Below are positions 24,498 to 29,958 of a stretch of DNA of 29,958 bases, piece by piece. Position numbers and translations under genes: made by a program. The notes under the pieces were generated by a model. It did no database searches and had not been told where the DNA came from. It worked only from the letters and a program-made list of their open reading frames with translations. Positions within the stretch are counted from its first letter, which is position 1. Each line of letters opens with the position of its first letter. The stretch is from the NCBI GenBank assembly GCA_964440655.1, contig CAYTTA010000028.1:1-29958 (forward strand). Direction: 5' to 3'. The stretch is from CAYTTA01 sp964440655 (GTDB lineage: Bacteria; Bacteroidota; Rhodothermia; Balneolales; Balneolaceae).

Positions 24498-25235
24498 TCA
24501 CCAGCTCTGCCGGAGAAAGTTCGCCTCGAACGCACGCATCCCCTGAAAAAGCAAAAACGGCTCTTCCCGGATCGAGAACTCTTCTCCCAGGTGGCGGACG
24601 ATGAGCGGCGACCCCCCGCCGGTGACAAATACCCGGATCTTCCCGAAGCTCTCCCGGTGACGGTGCAGAAAGGATCGGATCGCCTCCAGAAAGAGGCCTG
24701 TGGTGCCCCACCGAAGAGAATCATGGGTGGTCTTCCCCGGCCAGGCTTCAGGGAGCTGATCATCGGGTACAGAGAGGGAGGGAATTCGCGAGACGGCCTC
24801 ACGGATCAGCCGGTGTCCGGGCATGATCACCCCGCCCCGGTAGACCCGGTCGGCGGTCATGCAGTCCACCGTACAGGCAGTACCGGTATCGATCACGACC
24901 ACCGATTCACCGGCGGCCTCCACCGCGCCATAGCAGGAAAAAAAGCGGTCGGAGCCCAGCGTGTCCCAGCCCTCATAATCAATCAGTTCCACCGGAATCT
25001 CCCGGCGGTTCACGACACGCACCCTGTCGGATGAGTATCGTCCCTGCAGATTGCGGGTGGTGCTCTCTACCACACTGCAGACCAGAACACGCTCCCCCTC
25101 CATCCGTTCATCCAGCCAGTCGAAAAAAAGCTCCTCCTTCTCTGTCGGCTGATTGAACATCAGCTGCCACTCCCCCTTCTCGAGGCGTGCCGCCCGAATG
25201 GAGCTGTTTCCGATATCTACAAAGAGCGGTTCCAT
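24498..25235 (-). CDS. coaX: Type III pantothenate kinase CoaX
   Basis: Catalyses ATP-dependent phosphorylation of pantothenate, the first step of coenzyme A synthesis, in the acetate-kinase/hsp70/actin fold. The 245-residue protein begins MEPLFVDIGNSSIRAARL (phosphate 1 motif DxGNSxxR), then LGSDRFFSCYGA (GxDR pantothenate site), VVIDTGTACTVDCM (phosphate 2) and GGVIMPGHRLIREA, ending with VFVTGGGSPLIV. The frame is open to 25322, but the start at 25235 gives the exact family N-terminus and has GGTGA seven bases upstream. Divergent from the SDR gene. Confidence 0.95.
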   Translation of the reverse strand: MEPLFVDIGNSSIRAARLEKGEWQLMFNQPTEKEELFFDWLDERMEGERVLVCSVVESTTRNLQGRYSSDRVRVVNRREIPVELIDYEGWDTLGSDRFFSCYGAVEAAGESVVVIDTGTACTVDCMTADRVYRGGVIMPGHRLIREAVSRIPSLSVPDDQLPEAWPGKTTHDSLRWGTTGLFLEAIRSFLHRHRESFGKIRVFVTGGGSPLIVRHLGEEFSIREEPFLLFQGMRAFEANFLRQSW

Positions 25236-25390
25236 GGTCAGGTCACCGCGTAAAACGATCGGTTTTTCAGAGAGATCAGGATCACTATCTTGAGAGAGTG
25301 TAAAGCAGGTTTTTCGTTTCAACCGGAGGCAGGAACCGGCTTTGCTCTGTGGAACGAGAACAGCAATCGGAACAAAAGAAACCTATACAA

Positions 25391-26101
25391 ATGCGACTGC
25401 AAGATAAAATCGCAATTGTCACCGGCGCAAGTGATGGTTTGGGACTGGCCATCAGCCGGACCCTGGTAGAAAAAGGGGCCGAAGTATATGGTATAGCGAG
25501 ACGACAGGAAAAACTTGATGAAGCGGCAAAACTTCTGGGCCGCCGGTTCCACCCCGTCTCCCTGGACGTGACCCGACCGGAAGATCTCGAACAATGGGTG
25601 GACTCCACCTTTACCGATCTCCACCTTCCCGATATCCTGGTCAACAACGCGGGGATCGGCGTGTTCGGTCCTGTGGATCAGATACCGCTTTCCGACTGGC
25701 AGGCGATGATGGAGACCAACATCAACGGGATCTTCTATCTTACACGGCTCATCGTCCCGCTCATGAAGAAGAATCTCGAGGTGTGCCACATCGTCAATAT
25801 CGCCTCCATCGCGGGGCTGCTGGGCAACCCGCAGATGTCCGGATACAACGCCTCCAAGTTTGCGGTCCGGGGCTTCAGTGAAGCCCTTTTCAAGGAACTT
25901 CGTTTTGACGGGATCAAGGTAAGCTGCATGTTCCCGGGCTCGGTCGACACCCAGTTCTTCCGCAAGGCCGGCCAGAGTGAGGAACACTCCTTCCGGATGA
26001 GAGCCGAAGATGTGGCGACGACAATGATCCATCTGCTGGAGACGCCCGACAACATGCTCATCAGTGAGATCACCCTTCGGCCTCTTGTCCCCAAACGGTA
26101 G
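25391..26101 (+). CDS. Short-chain dehydrogenase/reductase (YdfG/classical SDR)
   Basis: An NAD(P)-dependent oxidoreductase of 236 residues. The nucleotide-binding TGASDGLG is at residues 10-17, then IARRQEKLD (basic residues favouring NADP), LVNNAGIGVFG, the catalytic serine in VNIASIAG, YNASK with Tyr and Lys, and PGSVDTQFF. The substrate cannot be told from sequence; closest in style are the YdfG-like 3-hydroxy acid dehydrogenases. The start is at ATG 25391, since the 14 upstream in-frame residues are charged and not conserved in the family. A 7-nt spacer joins it to the DUF4296 lipoprotein gene, suggesting an operon. Confidence 0.92.
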   Translation: MRLQDKIAIVTGASDGLGLAISRTLVEKGAEVYGIARRQEKLDEAAKLLGRRFHPVSLDVTRPEDLEQWVDSTFTDLHLPDILVNNAGIGVFGPVDQIPLSDWQAMMETNINGIFYLTRLIVPLMKKNLEVCHIVNIASIAGLLGNPQMSGYNASKFAVRGFSEALFKELRFDGIKVSCMFPGSVDTQFFRKAGQSEEHSFRMRAEDVATTMIHLLETPDNMLISEITLRPLVPKR

Positions 26102-26108
26102 TTCCCCC

Positions 26109-26483
26109 ATGCGTGCGATCCGACGGCCTGCATGCCGGGCGCTTTTTTGTCTTCTGCTGATCCTTGCGCTCTATAGCGGGTGCGGAAGGGAGAAACCTCC
26201 ACCGGGTATTCTCGAGGAGGAGAGCTACGTGCAGCTTCTTGCAGAACTCTTTCTGATCCGGAGCCGGGTCGATTATCTGGCGACGGAGCGGGAGGACAGC
26301 CTCCTGCAGGTGATCATGGAGAGGTACGAGATCCCGCTGGAGGCATTCGAGAAGAGTCATGAGTATTATCAGCGGCAGCCGGCACGCCAGGCGGAAATCA
26401 TCGAACGCGTGCGGGAGCAGCTTACTGCCGAAAGGGATACGCTGATCCGGGCCCGCGATCAGCGTTACCGCCGGTCCAATTGA
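26109..26483 (+). CDS. DUF4296 lipoprotein
   Basis: The 124 residues comprise a lipoprotein signal (ALFCLLLILALYSGC, lipobox YSGC with Cys at about residue 25) and a helical domain GILEEESYVQLLAELFLI...RYEIPLEAFEKSHEYYQRQPARQAEIIERV. The elements I/L-EEE-Y-LL-EL near the start, a middle helix, F-KS-YY---P, and a final amphipathic helix are those of the Bacteroidota DUF4296 family, whose function is unknown. The start is ATG 26109, just after the SDR stop. The short 3' spacer holds a diverged direct repeat (GATCGTCAGCG at 26483 and GATCGTAAGCG at about 26519). Confidence 0.82.
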   Translation: MRAIRRPACRALFCLLLILALYSGCGREKPPPGILEEESYVQLLAELFLIRSRVDYLATEREDSLLQVIMERYEIPLEAFEKSHEYYQRQPARQAEIIERVREQLTAERDTLIRARDQRYRRSN

Positions 26484-26560
26484 TCGTCAGCGTCGCCACC
26501 ATGCCGCCGCCGCTCAACCGATCGTAAGCGCTCCAGACAGCCCGGCGTCCAGCGGGTCGT

Positions 26561-28483
26561 CTAAAGATCTCGCCAGACATACTGATCCGACCCCTCTCCA
26601 TTCCGCCTGATCAGATTCTCCCTGATCAGCCAGCTCATCACCCGACGGAGCTTGTTACGTTTCCACCCCAACCGGGACTTCAGCTCCCGAAGAGTGACCG
26701 GCACCTGAAGAAGTTCCCGGATCTGCTGCAGATCCTCCTTGCCGAACTGCCCGTCGAGGGCATCCTTCTCTTGCCGGGTGCAACGGTCACACTGGCCGCA
26801 CGGTTCCGGTTTCTCCTCACCGAAGTAGATCCTCAGATATTGCTCCCTGCACCTCTCCGTGAGGACATACTGCCTCATCAGCTCCAGCTTCTTCAACAGA
26901 CGGGAGCGGTGTCCGTCAACCAGATCCTTCGCCACAGGGAGCCGGGCCATACGGGGTTCCATCATCCATACCAGGGGATCCTTCTCATGCAGATGGTACT
27001 CCAGAAGCTGATCCTGTTCCGCCAGCACACCCAGCGACCGGATCATTGTGGTGCGGTCGATATGAAACTTTTCCAACAGCCAGGGAAGCTCCAGATAGTG
27101 TACCCGGGCGAAGGCCTCCTGCCCGTAGAGCCTGTAGAGCAGATCCAGGAACTGCGCCTTGGCCGGCCGTGTACGGTCTATATACTCCAGGAGAATCTCC
27201 CGGTTTACCAGGAAACGGATACCGATCGAAGGTTCGCTGCTTTTCCGGAGCTCAAGGACCTGCAATCGCGAGAGCACCTCCAGACCGGTTCGAACCAGCG
27301 GAGAGGAGAGTCCGGCCCGCCGCGCCGTCTCCTCGAGGGGAAGCACTTCGGGCTGTTCCTGGCTGCTGCCGAGCGCCAGTTCCAGCGTATCACAAACTGC
27401 ATCATAAAGTTTTTCCAGTGTGGCAAAATCGGGCCAGGTCCGCTGCACCCTCTCACGTGCCGTCTCGTAATCGGTCTCCCGGTAGATCAGCAGAGGCCAG
27501 GCCTCCTTCCCGTCCCTGCCCGCACGGCCTGCCTCCTGGTAGTAGGCCTCCACGCTCCAGGGAAGATCGTAATGGATCACGAACCGGCAATCCGGCTTGT
27601 CGATCCCCATCCCGAACGCACTGGTTGCCACCACCACCGGAAACTCTCCCTCCAGCCATCCCTGCTGCACGTCACGCCGCTCTGCACTCTCAAGCCCGGC
27701 ATGATAGGGCCGGGCGGGAACCCCCACCCGGTTCAGCCGGCGTGAGATCCTTTCGCACTCGAGCCTTGTACCGGCATAGACAATCCCGCTCCCCCGGCGC
27801 ACCGCACGGCGCACCGCCCGCAGCACCAGCTCCTTCTTCTTTTCGGTCCGGATCACATGCCAGCGCAGATTCGGACGCTGGAAACCGCGGGAGACCACGA
27901 CAGGATCCTTCAGTTTCAGATTCTCCAGAATATCCTTCTTCACCTCCGGGGTGGCTGTGGCCGTCAGAGCGATCCAGCGGGGAAGTGGATCGAGCCCCAG
28001 GGCATCAATCCACTCACGGATCCTGCTGTACTCCGGACGGAAATCGTGCCCCCACTGGGAGATGCAGTGCGCCTCGTCGACCGCAATCAGTGAGATCTTC
28101 AGATCGGGGGCCATCTGCTGCCAGAGAGGTGTGGCAAGCCGCTCGGGAGAGAGATAGAGCAGGCGGTACATCCCGTTGCGTGCATTGATCAGACGCTGCT
28201 CCACCTCATGACCCGGCAGGGTGCTGTTGATAAAGGTCGCATGAATCCCGATCCGGTTCAGCTCATCGACCTGATCCTGCATGAGCGAGACCAGCGGTGA
28301 AATGACCACGGTCAGCCCGTCCAGCATCGTTGCCGGCAGCTGGTAACAGATCGATTTGCCTCCCCCGGTGGGAAAAAGTACCAGAACAGGCCTCCCTTCC
28401 AGGACCGCCTCGATCGCCTCCTGCTGCCCTTCCCGGAAGTGACGATGCCCCCAGTAGTTACGAAGCCGCTCTTGAATGGTCAT
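26561..28483 (-). CDS. recQ: ATP-dependent DNA helicase RecQ
   Basis: A superfamily 2 3'-5' helicase for recombination and fork repair. The 640-residue protein has FPTGGGKSICYQLP (motif I), VDEAHCISQWGHDFRPEY (motif II plus the RecQ aromatic loop), LTATATPEV (III), YAGTRLECERISRRL, VVATSAFGMGIDKPDCRFV and YYQEAGRAGRDG (VI). The zinc-binding C...CGQCDRC of the RQC domain and a winged-helix region follow. No clear HRDC domain is seen: the C-terminus ends in a second small winged-helix-like region (LKSRLGWKRNKLRRVMSWLIRENLI). Transcribed alone, opposite to its neighbours. Confidence 0.96.
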   Translation of the reverse strand: MTIQERLRNYWGHRHFREGQQEAIEAVLEGRPVLVLFPTGGGKSICYQLPATMLDGLTVVISPLVSLMQDQVDELNRIGIHATFINSTLPGHEVEQRLINARNGMYRLLYLSPERLATPLWQQMAPDLKISLIAVDEAHCISQWGHDFRPEYSRIREWIDALGLDPLPRWIALTATATPEVKKDILENLKLKDPVVVSRGFQRPNLRWHVIRTEKKKELVLRAVRRAVRRGSGIVYAGTRLECERISRRLNRVGVPARPYHAGLESAERRDVQQGWLEGEFPVVVATSAFGMGIDKPDCRFVIHYDLPWSVEAYYQEAGRAGRDGKEAWPLLIYRETDYETARERVQRTWPDFATLEKLYDAVCDTLELALGSSQEQPEVLPLEETARRAGLSSPLVRTGLEVLSRLQVLELRKSSEPSIGIRFLVNREILLEYIDRTRPAKAQFLDLLYRLYGQEAFARVHYLELPWLLEKFHIDRTTMIRSLGVLAEQDQLLEYHLHEKDPLVWMMEPRMARLPVAKDLVDGHRSRLLKKLELMRQYVLTERCREQYLRIYFGEEKPEPCGQCDRCTRQEKDALDGQFGKEDLQQIRELLQVPVTLRELKSRLGWKRNKLRRVMSWLIRENLIRRNGEGSDQYVWRDL

Positions 28484-28488
28484 GGCCT

Positions 28489-28496
28489 CAAAGGTA
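28489..28496 (-). promoter_or_regulatory. Bacteroidota -7 box adjoining the recQ start
   Basis: On the minus strand TACCTTTG (28496 to 28489) fits TAnnTTTG exactly and ends 5 bases before the recQ ATG. If used, transcription would start at or about the start codon, giving a leaderless mRNA. A -33 element is not clear. Confidence 0.35.
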
Positions 28497-28587
28497 CCAA
28501 ATTATTGGTTGTGGATTCATCCGGATTTTCTTAATAAGCAGGGAGTTACGGAACAGAAATTCCTTAAATCTTTGGGGGGTAACGAAT

Positions 28588-29859
28588 ATGAAACCGTTGC
28601 AAGCCCGATTGAGTCTGATGATGTTCCTGCAGTTTTTCATCTGGGGCGCCTGGTACACCACCATCGGGGTCTACATGTCGAGCAACGGCATGGAGAACCT
28701 CACACACTGGCCCTTCACCGTCAACCCCATCGCGGCAATCGTCGCACCCTTCTTTATCGGCCTGATCGCCGATCGTTTCTTCGCCACCGAGCGGGTCCTG
28801 GGAAGCCTTCACATTCTCGGCGGCATCATCATGTTCCTCACCCCCCTGGCCAGCGGCGTTCCGTTTCTTTTCATTCTGATGCTGCTCGCCTACAATCTCT
28901 GCTACATGCCGACGGTGAGTCTGGCCAACAGCCTGGCCTTCCATCACATTGAGAACCAGGAGAAGGAGTTCCCTGTCATCCGTGTCTTCGGCACGGTCGG
29001 CTGGATCGTGGCCGGGCTGATCATCAGCTTTGTCCTGGTCCGGTTTGTCACCGGCGGTGCGCTGCCCGAGGCAACCCCCCTTCCCATCTACCTGGCAGCG
29101 GGGGCAAGCATCCTCCTCGGACTCTACAGCTTCTCGCTTCCCCACACACCCCCGGCCGGAAAAGGGCAGAAAGTCTCGGTACGCAGCATCGCCGGCGTGG
29201 ATGCCCTCAAAGAGCTTGGCAGCCGTTCGTTCTATATTTTTCTGATGAGCTCGCTCCTGATCTGCATCCCGCTGGCCGCCTACTACAACTTCACCCAGAT
29301 CTTCCTCGGAGTTGCCGGATTTGAAAACATCGCCGCCACCCAGACCCTGGGTCAGTTCTCTGAAATGATCTTCATGCTGCTCATGCCCTTCTTCTTTGCA
29401 CGGCTCGGCGTGAAATGGATGCTTGGGGTCGGGATGATGGCATGGGTGGTCCGGTATGCCCTCTTCTCGATGGGCGCCTCCGATGCGGTCACCTGGATGA
29501 TTCTTTCCGGCATTGCTCTTCACGGGATCTGCTACGACTTCTTCTTCGTGACCGGGCAGATCTACGTGGACATGAAATCGAGCGACAAGATCCGCGGTCA
29601 GGCGCAGGGACTGATCATCTTGGTCACCTACGGAGTGGGGATGCTGATCGGAGCCCAGCTGGCGGGAATGACCTACAATCACTTCCTGACCGGATCCGGC
29701 GGCACTGCCCTGACGCTCGACCAGTGGGAAAGCTTCTGGAGAGTCCCTGCCCTTTTTGCCGGAGCGGTCCTGATCCTCTTCCTGCTCACCTTCCGGGACC
29801 GGGAGGTAGAGCAGCAGGTACGCGAGGAGAAGACGGTGGCACGGGCGGAAGTGTCATGA
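28588..29859 (+). CDS. MFS transporter, nucleoside:H+ symporter (NupG/XapB-like)
   Basis: A 423-residue inner-membrane transporter with about twelve hydrophobic segments. MKPLQARLSLMMFLQFFIWGAWYTTIGVYM at the N-terminus, LIADRFFATERVLG in the first cytoplasmic loop, SLANSLAFHHIENQEKEFPVIRVFGTVGWIVAG in the middle and HGICYDFFFVTGQIYVD in the second half match the nucleoside permease group common in Bacteroidota. Substrates are probably nucleosides; sugar specificity cannot be excluded. The start at ATG 28588 gives the family N-terminus; the frame is open upstream through recQ as a shadow only. A G-run (28574-28579) lies at Shine-Dalgarno distance. Confidence 0.88.
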   Translation: MKPLQARLSLMMFLQFFIWGAWYTTIGVYMSSNGMENLTHWPFTVNPIAAIVAPFFIGLIADRFFATERVLGSLHILGGIIMFLTPLASGVPFLFILMLLAYNLCYMPTVSLANSLAFHHIENQEKEFPVIRVFGTVGWIVAGLIISFVLVRFVTGGALPEATPLPIYLAAGASILLGLYSFSLPHTPPAGKGQKVSVRSIAGVDALKELGSRSFYIFLMSSLLICIPLAAYYNFTQIFLGVAGFENIAATQTLGQFSEMIFMLLMPFFFARLGVKWMLGVGMMAWVVRYALFSMGASDAVTWMILSGIALHGICYDFFFVTGQIYVDMKSSDKIRGQAQGLIILVTYGVGMLIGAQLAGMTYNHFLTGSGGTALTLDQWESFWRVPALFAGAVLILFLLTFRDREVEQQVREEKTVARAEVS

Positions 29860-29958
29860 ACTCGTATTCGCCGCCGCCACCCGGGATCGGCTACGATATT
29901 GCTTTTGCGGCGCCACCCGGGAGCGGCTACGATGTTTCTCTCGCGGCGCCACCCGGGA
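29856..29958 (+). CDS. Start of a 12-residue-repeat ORF, truncated by the window
   Basis: ATG 29856 overlaps the transporter stop (ATGA) and opens a frame that reads MNSYSPPPPGIGYDIAF, then AAPPGSGYDVSL, then AAPPG to the window end. The 36-bp DNA repeat is exactly 12 codons, so the frame is kept. No signal peptide is seen and I recognise no family. Substitutions between copies are mostly at first or second codon positions, so there is no sign of selection to keep the protein. Because non-coding tandem repeats are common at gene junctions here, it may not be a gene at all. Confidence 0.3.
   Translation, partial: MNSYSPPPPGIGYDIAFAAPPGSGYDVSLAAPPG
29871..29958 (+). repeat. 36-bp tandem repeat at the right edge
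   Basis: Copies start at 29871, 29907 and 29943 (the last cut by the window end). The shared core is GCCACCCGGGA, then CGGCTACGAT. The array is direct and without spacers, and contains the palindromes GGCGCC and CCCGGG. Confidence 0.92.

Noticed and set aside
27046..28188. A 380-codon Arg/Pro/Ser-rich frame opposite recQ
   Set aside because: Composition typical of antisense reading of a GC-rich gene; recQ is certain.
29871..29958. A CRISPR array, suggested by the 36-bp period
   Set aside because: Copies are head to tail with no spacers, and the units differ from each other in several bases.

Overview
The window is about 30 kb of GC-rich bacterial chromosome from the Bacteroidota/Rhodothermota/Balneolota group. 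The evidence is a type III glutamine synthetase, a type IX secretion plug protein (DUF5103), a DUF4296 lipoprotein, the Bacteroidota-style short RsmI paralogue, few Shine-Dalgarno sites, and promoter boxes that fit the TAnnTTTG consensus. The GC content and the protein set together suggest Balneolota or Rhodothermota more than classical Bacteroidia; this lineage call is inference. I see no phage, insertion sequence, CRISPR, rRNA or tRNA. It is mostly housekeeping chromosome.

Layout: (1) 1-10.5 kb holds classical menaquinone biosynthesis: menF (3' end only), menD, menH, menB, then, after an opposite-strand glnA and a 0.7 kb regulatory gap, menA, menC and menE. Most junctions are 4-8 nt overlaps. 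(2) 10.6-11.3 kb encodes a small outer-membrane beta-barrel protein. (3) 11.4-15.9 kb is a minus-strand run, ptsN > dacB > sigma-54 response regulator > folD, combining nitrogen-PTS signalling, peptidoglycan remodelling, a sigma-54 activator and one-carbon metabolism. (4) 16.0-24.4 kb is a plus-strand run: ccmB, holB-like, dapF, T9SS plug lipoprotein, a beta-lactamase-fold protein whose catalytic motifs look lost, a small membrane protein, an RsmI-like methyltransferase and an AmiC-type amidase. (5) 24.5-30 kb holds coaX (minus), an SDR and a DUF4296 lipoprotein (plus), recQ (minus) and a nucleoside-permease-like MFS transporter (plus). A proline/glycine-rich 12-residue-repeat ORF starts inside the transporter stop codon and runs off the window.

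The most unusual thing seen is not a gene. Many gene junctions carry their own short tandem duplication (periods of 10, 11 x4, 14, 15, 16, 18-19, 36 and 79 bp), each with a different sequence. Similar in-frame duplications lie inside menD, dacB and the holB-like gene, with low-complexity sequence in dapF. The single assembly gap (6597-6696) is flanked by the same kind of repeat. This looks like a genome that fixes tandem micro-duplications at an unusual rate, sometimes duplicating start or stop codons. I found no clear new multi-gene system; the best leads are these duplications, the repeat ORF at the right edge, the pseudo-beta-lactamase and the glnA upstream region.
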